Assembly: GCA_041401985.1 (NCBI GenBank)
Contig: JAWKTE010000014.1
Span: forward strand, 55,979-119,978
Direction of reading: 5' to 3'
DNA length: 64,000 bases
Origin: JACKHA01 sp041401985
GTDB taxonomy: Bacteria; Planctomycetota; Phycisphaerae; Phycisphaerales; UBA1924
This document shows, piece after piece, positions 29,276 through 38,323 of the stretch (the first letter of the stretch is position 1; every line of letters begins with the position of its first letter). Below the pieces are notes generated by a model that saw nothing but the letters and a program-made list of their open reading frames with translations, was not told the DNA's origin and made no database searches. Position numbers and translations under genes: made by a program.

Positions 29276-29348
29276 CACGGCGGGAAGGATTCGAACCCTC
29301 GACCGGTGGATTTGGAATCCACTGCTCTACCAGCTGAGCTACCGCCGT
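29276..29348 (-). tRNA. tRNA-Trp (CCA)
   Basis: Standard cloverleaf on the minus strand: acceptor ACGGCGG/CCGCCGT, anticodon stem GTGGA/TCCAC with loop TTCCAAA (anticodon CCA), T loop TTCGAAT, discriminator G. Located between rpmG and secE as in many bacteria. Confidence 0.97.
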
Positions 29349-29350
29349 AG

Positions 29351-29422
29351 GAGGCACTAGGCATTGGGCACGAGGCACTCGGAAGGTGGCACGAGTGCCT
29401 GTTGCCTGGTGCCTAGTGCCAC
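29351..29422. repeat. AGGCACTAGGCA hairpin repeat
   Basis: Two imperfect arms of about 29 nt (29352-29381 and 29392-29420) built from GGCACTAGGCA and GAGGCACTCG units form a long hairpin between tRNA-Trp and rpmG. A related copy lies at 42275-42377. Confidence 0.8.
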
Positions 29423-29429
29423 TCCCGCC

Positions 29430-29612
29430 CTACTTCTTCTTGATCTTGTGCAGCGTGTGCTTGCGCAGGCGCGGCGAGTACTTCTTCATGCCCGCCTTCA
29501 ACTCCTCGGGCATGCCGCCCTTGGTGTTGACCGACGTGCGGTAGTTCAGGTCGCCGCTCTCGGTGCACTGCAGCCACAGGTACTCGCGGGCGGCATTCTT
29601 CTTCTTGGCCAT
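29430..29612 (-). CDS. rpmG: 50S ribosomal protein L33
   Basis: 60 aa from the ATG at 29612 (MAKKKNAAREYLWLQCTESG). The core LNYRTSVNTKG and the basic tail (HTLHKIKKK) are typical. Only one Cys is present, so this looks like the zinc-independent L33 form. It sits upstream of tRNA-Trp and secE, the conserved order. Confidence 0.95.
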   Translation of the reverse strand: MAKKKNAAREYLWLQCTESGDLNYRTSVNTKGGMPEELKAGMKKYSPRLRKHTLHKIKKK

Positions 29613-29888
29613 GGCCGGAACCCCATTTCGCCAGCCGGGACGCCGCCCGCCCGGACCAACGCCGGACGGGCCATCCCGTTGGGACAACCGGCCCGGCGGG
29701 AAAGGGCCGCCGGGCCGGGGAAATCACGCACCACCGCCCCACCGGGCGGAGATCGGGGGATGATAGCCCGGTGCGGGCGGCGGGCCAGTTCGGGGCGGTG
29801 TCCCCACCGGGCGGGCGGGGTCGCCTAGGGGATTCGGTAGGATCGGCAGCGCCCTCATTCCAGGGCCGTCGAGCAGGAGAATCGCGGC

Positions 29889-31145
29889 ATGCTGAACACC
29901 TTCCGAGCGGGCCGTTTTGGTGGGCGGGGGCTCGCGGGCCTTGTCGCCCCGTGGGCCGTCGCGGCGGCGGTCGGTTTGGTGGTCGCGCCCATCGCTCGTG
30001 CCCAGCCAGAGGGCGACGCCGGCGGAGGCGTCACGGCCCGAGAGGTCGCGCCGCTCGACGCGCTGCTCGAACGAGTCCTGGCCCAGCACGACGTGCCGGC
30101 GCTCGGGGCCGCGGTGGTCGATTCGAACGGCCTGGTGGCGATCGGCGCCGTCGGCGTCCGGGCCCGCGGCTCGGACGAGGCGGCGGCGTCCGACGACCTC
30201 TGGCACATCGGCTCCAACACCAAGGCCATGACCGCGACGCTGTGCGCCCTGCTGGTCGAGCGGGGAGACCTCCGCTGGGACACGACCCTCGCCGAGGCCT
30301 TCCCCGATCTGGCCGACGGGATGGACGAGGGGTACCGGCACACGACGCTCGGACACCTGTGCACGAATCGCGGCGGGTGCCCCACGTCGCTCGACGAGGG
30401 CGGGCTGTGGGGACGCCTGTGGCGTCACGACGGCACGCCGACCGAGGCCAGGCGTCTGCTGCTCGAGGACCTGACCAGCCGCCCGCCCGCCGCCGAGCCG
30501 GGCACCACGTTCATCTATTCCAACGCGGGCTTCGCGATCGCGGGGCACATCTGCGAGACCGTAACGGGCACGCCCTACGAGGCGCTGATCCGCGACATGC
30601 TGTTCGAGCCGCTGGGGATGGAATCGGTCGGCTTCGGTGCGCCGGGCACGCCGGGCGAGATCGACCAGCCGCGCGGGCACGACCGACGCGGGCGGACCCA
30701 GCACCCGACCGAGGACGGTCGCGGGGCCGACAACCCGCCGGCGATCACGCCGGCGGGGCGTGTGCACCTGTCGCTGGAGGACTGGGCGCGGTACGTCCGG
30801 GTGCAACTGGGGGGCGCTCGCGGCGAGGCCCAGCGGATCGGTGAGGTCACCTTGTCGCCCGAGACGCTCCATCGCATCTTCACGCCGCCGGACGCGGGCG
30901 ATGGCCAAGGCTCGAATCCCTACGCGATGGGGTGGATGCGTGTCGAGCGCCCCTGGGCCGGGCCAGCGGGCGACCGCTGGGCGTACACGCACAACGGGAG
31001 CAACACGATGTGGTTCAGCGTCGCGTGGATCGCGCCGGCGCGGGACTTCGCGGTGATCGTGTGCTGCAACCAGGGCGAGGGCGGGGGCGCCGCCACCGAC
31101 GCCGCGGCCGCGGCGATCATCCGGGAGTTCGTGGTCGGGCGTTGA
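29889..31145 (+). CDS. Secreted serine hydrolase, beta-lactamase/PBP family
   Basis: 418 aa with a signal peptide ending near residue 38 (APIARAQ). Catalytic motifs: SNTK (SxxK, in WHIGSNTKAM), YSN (in TTFIYSNAGFAIAGH) and HNGS near the C-terminus replacing KTG, as in class C-like hydrolases and peptidases. The segment LEDWARYVRVQL is also family-typical. Substrate is open: D-Ala peptidase, esterase or beta-lactamase. It lies opposite to and between rpmG and tuf, interrupting a normally compact translation cluster. Confidence 0.9.
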   Translation: MLNTFRAGRFGGRGLAGLVAPWAVAAAVGLVVAPIARAQPEGDAGGGVTAREVAPLDALLERVLAQHDVPALGAAVVDSNGLVAIGAVGVRARGSDEAAASDDLWHIGSNTKAMTATLCALLVERGDLRWDTTLAEAFPDLADGMDEGYRHTTLGHLCTNRGGCPTSLDEGGLWGRLWRHDGTPTEARRLLLEDLTSRPPAAEPGTTFIYSNAGFAIAGHICETVTGTPYEALIRDMLFEPLGMESVGFGAPGTPGEIDQPRGHDRRGRTQHPTEDGRGADNPPAITPAGRVHLSLEDWARYVRVQLGGARGEAQRIGEVTLSPETLHRIFTPPDAGDGQGSNPYAMGWMRVERPWAGPAGDRWAYTHNGSNTMWFSVAWIAPARDFAVIVCCNQGEGGGAATDAAAAAIIREFVVGR

Positions 31146-31164
31146 GGCGCGGACCCGAAAGAAA

Positions 31165-31194
31165 CAACCCCTCTCCGCCAGCGGAGAGGGGTTG
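31165..31194. terminator. Bidirectional terminator hairpin
   Basis: A 14-bp near-perfect palindrome (CAACCCCTCTCCGC with its complement, 2-4 nt loop) lies between the convergent hydrolase and tuf genes, 20 nt past the former stop and 54 nt past the latter. It can serve both strands. Confidence 0.8.
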
Positions 31195-31247
31195 CGATTG
31201 AGGCTGTCTCTGGCCCTTGCCTGCTCAGGCCTTCGCCGGAGCCGGCG

Positions 31248-32447
31248 TTACTGGATGATCTCGGTCACCGCGCCGGAACCGATCGTGCGCCCGCCCTCGC
31301 GGACGGCGAAGCGGAGTCCGGGCTCCATCGCGACCGGGCCCATCAGTTCGACCTCGATCTCGACGTTGTCGCCGGGCATGCACATCTCGGCCCCGCCGAG
31401 CAGTTTGACCGTGCCGGTGACGTCGGTCGTGCGGAAGTAGAACTGCGGGCGGTAGTTGGAGAAGAACGGGGTGTGGCGTCCGCCCTCTTCCTTGCTCAGG
31501 ACGTAGACCTGGCCCTTGAACTTGGTGTGGGGGGTGATGGAGCCGGGCTTGCAGATGACCTGGCCGCGCTCGACCTGGTTCTTCTCGACGCCGCGGAGCA
31601 GCAGGCCGACGTTGTCGCCCGCCATGCCCTGGTCGAGGGTCTTCTGGAACATCTCGACGCCGGTGATGGTGGTCTTGAGGGCCTCCTTGGAGAGGCCGAT
31701 GACCTCGGCCGCGTCGCCGACCTTGATCAGGCCACGCTCGATACGACCCGTCGCCACCGTGCCGCGGCCCTTGATGGAGAAGACGTCCTCGACGGCCATG
31801 AGGAACGGCTTGTCCTGCTCGCGCTTGGGCTCGGGGATCCAGGTGTCGATCGCGTTGAAGAGCTCGTCGATCGGCTTGCAGATGTCGTTGTCGTGCGGGT
31901 TCTCGAGGGCGGCCTTGGACTGCCCGCGGACGATCGGGGTGTCGTCGCCGGGGAAGTCGTACTTGTTCAGCAGTTCGCGGACTTCCATTTCCACGAGCTC
32001 GAGCAGTTCGGGGTCGTCGACCAGGTCGACCTTGTTCAGGAACACGACGATGTAGGGCACGCCGACCTGGCGGGCCAGCAGCACGTGCTCGCGGGTCTGG
32101 GGCATCGGGCCGTCGGCGGCCGACACGACCAGGATCGCGCCGTCCATCTGGGCGGCGCCGGTGATCATGTTCTTGACGAAGTCGGCGTGGCCCGGGCAGT
32201 CGACGTGGGCGTAGTGGCGGTTGTCGGTCTCGTACTCGGTGTGCGACGAATGGATCGTGACGGTCTTGGACGCGTCGCGAACCGTGCCGCCCTTGGTGAT
32301 CTCGGCGTAGGACTTGATCTGCCCGCCGAACTTCGCGGCCGAGCGGGCCGAGAGGGCGGCGGTCAGCGTGGACTTGCCATGGTCGATGTGACCGATGGTG
32401 CCGACGTTGACGTGGGGTTTGGTCCGCTCGAAAACTCCCTTGGCCAT
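31248..32447 (-). CDS. tuf: Elongation factor Tu
   Basis: 399 aa from the ATG at 32447 (GGAGG 9 nt upstream). G1 is GHIDHGKST, G3 DCPGH, G4 NKVD. Switch I reads VRDASKTVTIHSSH in place of the usual ARGITINTSH, keeping the effector Thr; I recall the same form in other planctomycete EF-Tu proteins. EF-Tu delivers aminoacyl-tRNA to the ribosome. tRNA-Thr lies 329 nt upstream on the same strand; the intervening leader (32448-32776) has only short direct repeats (CCCCGACTCGACTCGG twice) and no gene. Confidence 0.98.
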   Translation of the reverse strand: MAKGVFERTKPHVNVGTIGHIDHGKSTLTAALSARSAAKFGGQIKSYAEITKGGTVRDASKTVTIHSSHTEYETDNRHYAHVDCPGHADFVKNMITGAAQMDGAILVVSAADGPMPQTREHVLLARQVGVPYIVVFLNKVDLVDDPELLELVEMEVRELLNKYDFPGDDTPIVRGQSKAALENPHDNDICKPIDELFNAIDTWIPEPKREQDKPFLMAVEDVFSIKGRGTVATGRIERGLIKVGDAAEVIGLSKEALKTTITGVEMFQKTLDQGMAGDNVGLLLRGVEKNQVERGQVICKPGSITPHTKFKGQVYVLSKEEGGRHTPFFSNYRPQFYFRTTDVTGTVKLLGGAEMCMPGDNVEIEVELMGPVAMEPGLRFAVREGGRTIGSGAVTEIIQ

Positions 32448-32776
32448 GACGATGAACCTCCAGCGTGTGCGCCCGCGTCTCCCGGGGCGTCGCGTTGCCT
32501 GTGCTTGTCCGAACCACGAATGACCCGCCGGGACGGGGACCGCCGATCGGGGCCAAGAGCATATGCCCCGTTCGGGTTCCGGGCACCCGACCCACGGCAA
32601 GTCCCAAAGCAAGTCCCAAGGCAGGTCCGGAGCACGTCCGATCCCGGCCCCACCAAGCCCCGACTCGACTCGGCGCCCCGACTCGACTCGGCCGATCCGG
32701 TCGTGCCGGTCGTTCCGCGAGAAACGCCGCCCGCCGGAGCCCGATGGGATCGAGCGTCGGCCCGCGGCGCCTCAGA

Positions 32777-32848
32777 AGCCGCTGATGGGATTTGAACCCA
32801 TGACCTCACCCTTACCAAGGGTGCGCTCTACCACTGAGCTACAGCGGC
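32777..32848 (-). tRNA. tRNA-Thr (GGU)
   Basis: Minus-strand cloverleaf: acceptor GCCGCTG/CAGCGGC, anticodon stem CACCC/GGGTG with loop TTGGTAA (anticodon GGT), T loop TTCAAAT. Upstream of tuf, a common bacterial arrangement. Confidence 0.96.
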
Positions 32849-33084
32849 GACCCGCCGCCCCCCTTTGGAGCCCCCGGACCGGGCGGCGAAGCACGCCGAC
32901 ACCGACACCACGGACCCCGCCGAGAGGCGGAAGGGGAGTGTAGGCCAAGGCCCAACCTCGTCAACCGATTCCACCCGCCGACGCGCCGCACAACGACCAC
33001 GGGCCGGGCAAGTTCGCCCGGCCCGCGCCGCACACCCCTCTCATGTTCGCTGCCGGGCCGCGATCGCTCGATCGCGGCGCTGGC

Positions 33085-33714
33085 TCAGAGCCCGGAGATC
33101 GGCTCGTTCCGCACCGTCGTGGCCTCGGCCACGGGCTCGGCCTGGACCGGGCGGATCACCTGGAACCGGGGACGCTCGCGCCGGATGTGGGCCGGCACGC
33201 GGATCGTCGCACGCGGGTGGAAGTCGATGCCGGGGCGGAGCTGGCCGGGCTCGCCCGACACATCGCCCATCGCCTCGCCCGACGCGGCGGCCCGGGGATT
33301 GACGAACGTCCGCACGCCGCCGACGAAGCCCTGCTCGCGGAGCCACTGGATGCGGGCCCGCTCGGCGTTGCGCAGGCCGTTGGTGTGCAGTTCGACCCAG
33401 GGCGAGACCGTGATCATCGCGGCCCCTTCGCGGACGTACACGCGGGCGAAGGCGTCTTCGGGCGCGCCGTAGTACGCCGGGCCGGGGCCGCCCCAGTTCA
33501 GGGCGGGCTCGAAGTCGCGGGTGATGCCGCGCGAGACCCAGACGCGGTTGTTGTACCCGTACCCGCGGACGCTGTAAACGCCGTTGGCGGGGATGGGCGA
33601 GGGCGTGGCGAGCAGACGCCCGTCATTGAGTTCGCGCCCCTGGAAGTTGACGCGGCCCGAGCCGGGGTGGGCCAGGGCGACCAAGGCGACGGCGCCGATC
33701 GTGGCGGTGAGCAT
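33085..33714 (-). CDS. Hypothetical exported protein
   Basis: 209 aa with a short hydrophobic N-terminus (LTATIGAVALVALAHPG) that may be a signal peptide; GAGG sits before the ATG. The middle is rich in Gly, Asn, Tyr and aromatic residues (YSVRGYGYNNRVWVSRG, NWGGPGPAYYGAPED), suggesting an extracellular beta structure. The C-terminus is basic and proline-containing. I recognise no family. It stands alone between tRNA-Thr and the divergent tatD. Confidence 0.6.
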   Translation of the reverse strand: MLTATIGAVALVALAHPGSGRVNFQGRELNDGRLLATPSPIPANGVYSVRGYGYNNRVWVSRGITRDFEPALNWGGPGPAYYGAPEDAFARVYVREGAAMITVSPWVELHTNGLRNAERARIQWLREQGFVGGVRTFVNPRAAASGEAMGDVSGEPGQLRPGIDFHPRATIRVPAHIRRERPRFQVIRPVQAEPVAEATTVRNEPISGL

Positions 33715-34003
33715 GCGAGGTCCTCTCTTCTTTCTGTGCGTCGGGAGCGATCAGACGGGGCGGGTGCGAACGGGGTGCGGGCACGCAGGCCCCCAACGGG
33801 CCTGGCACCAACTCCATGATGCACCACCACTTGAGAGAATCCAGCCAATCGCGCCCGAGGCTGACGATCGGGGCGAAGTTGCGGCGGCTTCTCGGACGCT
33901 GGGCGGCGTTCTCGGGCGGGTCCGGCGTCAAACCGGGGCTGGCGGGCGCTCGGGCCGACACGCCCGTCCGACACGCTGGGCCGGGCGGGTACCCTTCCCG
34001 AGC

Positions 34004-34822
34004 GTGATCGATACCCACTGCCATCTGACCTTCCCGGAATTGGCCCCGGACGTGCCGGGCCTGCTGGACGAGGCCCGGGCGGCGGGGGTGACGGGCGTCA
34101 TCACGATCTGCACGACGACCCGCAACGGGCCGGAGGTGCTGGCGGTCGCTCGCCGCTTCCCGAACGTGTGGTGCTCGGCGGGCGTGCACCCGCTGTACGC
34201 CGACGACGGGCCGCACGAGTGGGACGTGCTGCGCCGGTGCATCGCGGACCAGCGGTGCGTCGCGTGGGGCGAACTGGGGCTGGACAACCACTACGCCGAG
34301 CCGGCCCGGGACGTGCAGCGGCGCGTGCTGGACGAGCACCTGTCGCTGATCGCCGGCTGCCGCGCGGCGGGGATCGACAAACCGATCGTGCTGCACTGCC
34401 GCGAGGCGTTCGACGACCTGATCCCGATCCTGCGGGCCTCGCAGATTCCTGGCGAGCGTTTCGTGTTCCACTGCTTCACGGGCGGCGTGCGCGAGATGCG
34501 CCAGGTCTTGGATTTCGGGGCGATGGTCTCGTTCACGGGCGTGGCGACGTATCCCAGCGCCAAGGACCTGCACGAGGTGGCCCGCCTCGCGCCGCTGGAA
34601 CGGATCATGGTCGAGACCGATGCGCCGTTCCTGAGCCCCGTGCCGCACCGTGGCAAGCGCCCGTGCCGCCCGGCGTGGGTGCGATTCACGGCCGAGGGTC
34701 TGGCGGCGCTGCGGGGCGAGCCGTTCAAGGACTTCCACGCGGCGATCAACGCGAACACGACGCGGTTCTTCGGGATCCCGACGCAAGACGAGAGCGAGAC
34801 GAAGCCGGGAGGCTCACGGTGA
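34004..34822 (+). CDS. tatD: TatD-family metal-dependent DNase
   Basis: 272 aa from a GTG start immediately before the first metal motif (IDTHCHLTF). The remaining ligands are visible: Glu in WGELGLD, His in VLHCREAF, His in FHCFTGG and Asp in VETDAPFLSP. TatD enzymes are TIM-barrel 3'-5' exonucleases acting on single-stranded DNA. The upstream in-frame extension to 33584 has no family similarity. The stop overlaps the lgt start in GTGA. Confidence 0.92.
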   Translation: MIDTHCHLTFPELAPDVPGLLDEARAAGVTGVITICTTTRNGPEVLAVARRFPNVWCSAGVHPLYADDGPHEWDVLRRCIADQRCVAWGELGLDNHYAEPARDVQRRVLDEHLSLIAGCRAAGIDKPIVLHCREAFDDLIPILRASQIPGERFVFHCFTGGVREMRQVLDFGAMVSFTGVATYPSAKDLHEVARLAPLERIMVETDAPFLSPVPHRGKRPCRPAWVRFTAEGLAALRGEPFKDFHAAINANTTRFFGIPTQDESETKPGGSR

Positions 34823-36033
34823 GCGCCCTTCTCGGATCCGCGATCACGCTCGGCACGGCCCCCGCCGCTGCCGGCTCGGACCTCGGCGGCTGGTTCCACA
34901 CGCTCTCGCCCTTCCTGGTCGAGTTCTCGCCCGGCGTCGGGCTGCGGTGGTACGGGCTGGCCTATGCCGCGGCGTTCGTGTGGGGCTGGCTGTATCTGCG
35001 ATGGGCGGCCAAACGCGGCGTCTCGCTGATCCCCGCCGATCGCGTCGGCGATGCGATCCTGTGGATCATCCTGGGCGTGGTCGTCGGCGGACGCCTGGGC
35101 TACGTGCTGTTCTACGAGGTCTCGCTGCTTTGGTCGTTCTCCGACTCGCTCCCGTTCTGGGGCGTGCTGGCGATCAACAAGGGCGGCATGGCGAGCCACG
35201 GCGGGATGATCGGCGTGATCCTGGCGGCGTGGCGGATCTCGCGGGGGTGGAAGCCGTTTGAGGCCGATGCACGCGAGAGCGACGCGAACGCCCGATCGAA
35301 CGTGGCTGGAGACGCAAGGCCGCATCGGGTCGGGCGCTGCCCGATGCTGCATGTGCTCGACGTGCTGGCCTCGTGCGCGCCGATCGGCCTGCTCTTCGGA
35401 CGGCTGGCGAACTTTGTCAACGGCGAACTGCTCGGGCGCATCGTCGCGATGCCGGGGCAGCGGGCCCCGTGGTGGGCGGTGCGATACCCGCAGGAGGTCA
35501 CGTCCGGGCACGATGCCCCGCGGACCGACGAGCAGGTCCGCGCCCTGGACGAGGTGATCGCCGCGTATGCCCGCGACGGCGACAGCGTGGCCGACGCCTG
35601 GGACCGCGTGCTGCACGCCATCCATCGGGGCGATGATGGCCTGGTGGAACGCCTGGAGCCGCTGATCTCGGCCCGGGCCCCGTCGCAACTGGTCCAGGCG
35701 TTCTGCGAGGGCGTGGTGCTGGCGGTCGTGCTGTGGGCGGTGGCCCGCGTGCCCCGCAAGCCGGGGGTCATCGGGTGCTGGTTCCTGATCGCCTATGGCT
35801 TCATGCGGATCGGCACCGAGTTCGTCCGCCTGCCCGACGACCACCTGGCCGATCCGCGGATCATGGGGATCACGCGGGGCCAGTGGCTGAGCGCCCTGAT
35901 GATCGCCGCGGGCATCGGGTTCCTGTTCTGGGTGTCGAGACGATCGGTCGAGCGGCTGGGCGGGTGGGCACGGCCCAAGCCGATGTCCGGTGGACCCGAC
36001 GGGCGGGGCACGTCCGAGAAGCCCGCCGCCTGA
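34819..36033 (+). CDS. lgt: Prolipoprotein diacylglyceryl transferase
   Basis: 404 aa from the GTG overlapping the tatD stop. Multiple membrane helices carry the family motifs: RWYGLAYAAAF, NKGGMASHGGMIG and the signature GRLANFVNGELLGR, then a final AYGFMRIGTEFVRLPD. It transfers diacylglycerol from phosphatidylglycerol to the lipobox Cys. It is longer than the usual 270-300 residues because of two soluble insertions, one after the HGG helix and one of about 90 residues after the signature. Several lipoproteins in this window would be its substrates. Confidence 0.95.
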   Translation: MSALLGSAITLGTAPAAAGSDLGGWFHTLSPFLVEFSPGVGLRWYGLAYAAAFVWGWLYLRWAAKRGVSLIPADRVGDAILWIILGVVVGGRLGYVLFYEVSLLWSFSDSLPFWGVLAINKGGMASHGGMIGVILAAWRISRGWKPFEADARESDANARSNVAGDARPHRVGRCPMLHVLDVLASCAPIGLLFGRLANFVNGELLGRIVAMPGQRAPWWAVRYPQEVTSGHDAPRTDEQVRALDEVIAAYARDGDSVADAWDRVLHAIHRGDDGLVERLEPLISARAPSQLVQAFCEGVVLAVVLWAVARVPRKPGVIGCWFLIAYGFMRIGTEFVRLPDDHLADPRIMGITRGQWLSALMIAAGIGFLFWVSRRSVERLGGWARPKPMSGGPDGRGTSEKPAA

Positions 36034-36189
36034 TCAACCCGCACGCGGCGTGCGAATCTCGCCGGAGTGCCGCCCCGGCGATTGTCGCCGCCCAACTGCC
36101 CCCGAAAGATTGAACGTGGTCGGCCCGGTGGCTGACCAGTGATTTTGCGTCGCCGCCGCAACGCGTCGCCGCCCGTCCCGGAGCATCGC

Positions 36190-36552
36190 GTGGAGATCTT
36201 CAAGGAGTTCCGGTTCGAGGCGGCCCACCGGCTGGAGGGGCTGCCCCCCGGGCACAAGTGTGCCGGGCTGCACGGGCACTCGTACCGAGTGGTGGTTTTC
36301 GTGCGCGGCAAGGTGGACCCCGCGACCGGGTGGGTCATGGACTTTGCCGACGTGAAGCGGGCGGTGGCCCCGACGATCGATCGGCTCGACCATTCCTATC
36401 TGAACGAGATCGACGGGCTCGGCCAGCCGACGACCGAGGTGCTGGCCCAGTGGCTGTGGCGGCGCATCGCCCCGGAACTGCCGGGCCTGGCCCGGCTGGA
36501 GGTGTGGGAGACCGCCACGTCCGGGTGCGTGTACGCGGGGGAGGATGAGTGA
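36190..36552 (+). CDS. queD: 6-pyruvoyl-tetrahydropterin synthase / QueD
   Basis: 120 aa from a GTG with GGAG 6 nt upstream, matching the length of E. coli QueD; an earlier GTG at 36139 lacks a ribosome site. Zinc ligands are His in FRFEAAHRL and the two His of LHGHSY; the catalytic Cys lies in HKCAGLHG, with LDHSYLN and the terminal Glu-containing segment present. It makes 6-carboxytetrahydropterin for queuosine, or a related pterin. Confidence 0.92.
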   Translation: MEIFKEFRFEAAHRLEGLPPGHKCAGLHGHSYRVVVFVRGKVDPATGWVMDFADVKRAVAPTIDRLDHSYLNEIDGLGQPTTEVLAQWLWRRIAPELPGLARLEVWETATSGCVYAGEDE

Positions 36553-36655
36553 GGGCCGGGTACGGACGTGCACAGGTGTCGCGGTGCGGAGGGCGCGGTG
36601 CATCGTGGCCTTCGAGCGGAACGAACACCGCATGGCGTGCGGCCTCGGGGCTTTC

Positions 36656-36751
36656 CACCTCGACACCTCGACACCTCGGCACCTCGACACCTCGGCACCT
36701 CGACACCTCGACACCTCGGCACCTCGACACCTTGACACCTCGACACCTTCC
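36656..36751. repeat. Tandem octamer CACCTCGR, about 12 units
   Basis: Twelve consecutive 8-nt units alternate CACCTCGA and CACCTCGG, with two CACCTT variants near the end. It ends 42 nt before the efflux adaptor start, so copy number could affect its leader. Confidence 0.9.
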
Positions 36752-36793
36752 CCGCCCGTCCTACGCTCGAATCCGGGCCTCTGAGACCCTCGC

Positions 36794-38323
36794 ATGAGCA
36801 AACCGCCGTCAACTGCCGCACGCGTCGTTTCGCTGGTTGTGCGGTCGGTCGTGGGCGTGGGGATCCTGGTGATCGCGATCGCGGTGGCCGGGACGCTGGT
36901 GGCGACGCGCCCCTCACCGCCGCGTGCCAACCGCCCCGAGCCGGTGCTGCAGGTGCGGGTGATGCCGGCGGCGTCGGCCCAGGTCGCGCGCGTGTGGACG
37001 GGCTACGGCACGGCCCGCGCGATGATCGCCGCCCAGATCCCCGCCCAGGTCTCGGGCGTCGCCACGGAGCGGCCCACGCGGATCGAGCCCGGCATGGCGG
37101 TCCCGGCGGTCCGGACGCCAACGGATCCCGCCATGGACCCGGTGCCGAGCCGGATGGAGGATCAGTCGCTGTTTGAGCGCCCGGAGGATCGCGTGGGCGG
37201 GCGGGCGTATCTGGCCTGGCTGCGTGAGGCCGCGGGCGAGGGGCTGATCGTCCAGATCGACCCGTCGGACTACATCGCGCGTCTGGACTCGGCCCTGGAC
37301 CAGATCGCGGCGACGCGGGCCCAGATCTCCAGCCTGGGCGTGCAGGAGACGCGGTTGCGCGAGCAGGTGGCCCTGGCGACGCGCGAGCGTGAAGTCCAGG
37401 AGCGTGAACTGACGCGCATCGAGGAGGCCCAGTCCGCGGGAGGGGCGAACCTCAGCGAGATCGAGCGGCGGCGTTCGACGCTGTTCCTGGCCCAGCGGGT
37501 CGAGACGCAACTGCTCGAGCAACTCGAGCAGATCGAGCCGCGTCGCGCCGAACTGCGGGCCCGCCTGCGCGACCAGGCCTCGGTGGCGCGGATCGCTCGC
37601 GAGAACCTCGGGCGGACGGTCATCACCAGCCCGATCGCCGGATCCCTCCAGGACGTGATGGTCGAGCAGGGCGAGTGGGTCCAGAGCGGGGCGGCGGTGG
37701 CCCGGGTCGTGGACCTGTCGCGCGTCGAGGTGCCGCTGCGGGTGCCGATGAGCGCGGCCGGGTCGATCCGCGTCGGCGACGGCGTGACGCTGCGGGCCGA
37801 CGTGCGGGCCGACCTGTCCTGGGAAGGGCGTGTGGCGAGGCTCGCGCCCGAGGGCGACGCGGGGACGCGGACGCTCACAGTGTTCGTCGAGGTCCGCCAG
37901 GACCCGGACGAGGGCGGCGACCTGCTCCGCCCGGGGCAGTTCGTGGTTGGTGATGTGCGGACCGAGCGGGTCGAGCGTGTGCTGCTGGTGCCGCGCCGCG
38001 TGATCGCCGACGACCGGTTGTACGTCGCGGTCGAATCGGAAGCCGCCGAGGGCGGGACGATCATGGTGGCGAGGTCGGTGCACGCGACGCCGCTGTTCGC
38101 GGTCGTCGGGCAGCGCCCCGATCTGGACCCGCGCGAGACCGAGTGGATCGCGCTCGATCGCGGCGGCGACCTGGGCGAGGGCGACCGCGTCATCGTGACC
38201 AACATCGACGATCTGCACGAGGGGCTGGTCGTCGGCGTGGCGGCATCCGAGGCGGCGGCGCGAGCGGATCAGGGTGCTGGCGGCGGCGCGGCGGCGGGCG
38301 AGGGCCAGAGGGCCTCGCCATGA
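36794..38323 (+). CDS. RND efflux periplasmic adaptor (membrane fusion protein)
   Basis: 509 aa with an N-terminal anchor (residues 12-38). A long coiled coil (about 155-270; SALDQIAATRAQIS, RVETQLLEQLEQIEPRRAELRAR) is flanked by halves of the lipoyl domain (GLIVQIDPSDY, TVITSPIAGSLQDVMVEQGEWV). Beta-barrel sequence follows (LRVPMSAAGSIRVGDGV). An extra Pro/Thr-rich insertion lies near 100-130. It links the inner-membrane RND pump to an outer-membrane channel. Its stop overlaps the pump start in ATGA, so the two form one operon; no TolC-like gene is nearby. Confidence 0.92.
   Translation: MSKPPSTAARVVSLVVRSVVGVGILVIAIAVAGTLVATRPSPPRANRPEPVLQVRVMPAASAQVARVWTGYGTARAMIAAQIPAQVSGVATERPTRIEPGMAVPAVRTPTDPAMDPVPSRMEDQSLFERPEDRVGGRAYLAWLREAAGEGLIVQIDPSDYIARLDSALDQIAATRAQISSLGVQETRLREQVALATREREVQERELTRIEEAQSAGGANLSEIERRRSTLFLAQRVETQLLEQLEQIEPRRAELRARLRDQASVARIARENLGRTVITSPIAGSLQDVMVEQGEWVQSGAAVARVVDLSRVEVPLRVPMSAAGSIRVGDGVTLRADVRADLSWEGRVARLAPEGDAGTRTLTVFVEVRQDPDEGGDLLRPGQFVVGDVRTERVERVLLVPRRVIADDRLYVAVESEAAEGGTIMVARSVHATPLFAVVGQRPDLDPRETEWIALDRGGDLGEGDRVIVTNIDDLHEGLVVGVAASEAAARADQGAGGGAAAGEGQRASP

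Noticed and set aside
36139..36189. Earlier GTG start for queD
   Set aside because: Adds 17 Arg/Pro-rich residues and lacks a ribosome site, whereas the GTG at 36190 has GGAG and gives the family length.
36656..36751. CRISPR-like array
   Set aside because: Units are 8 nt, contiguous and without spacers, and no cas gene is present.
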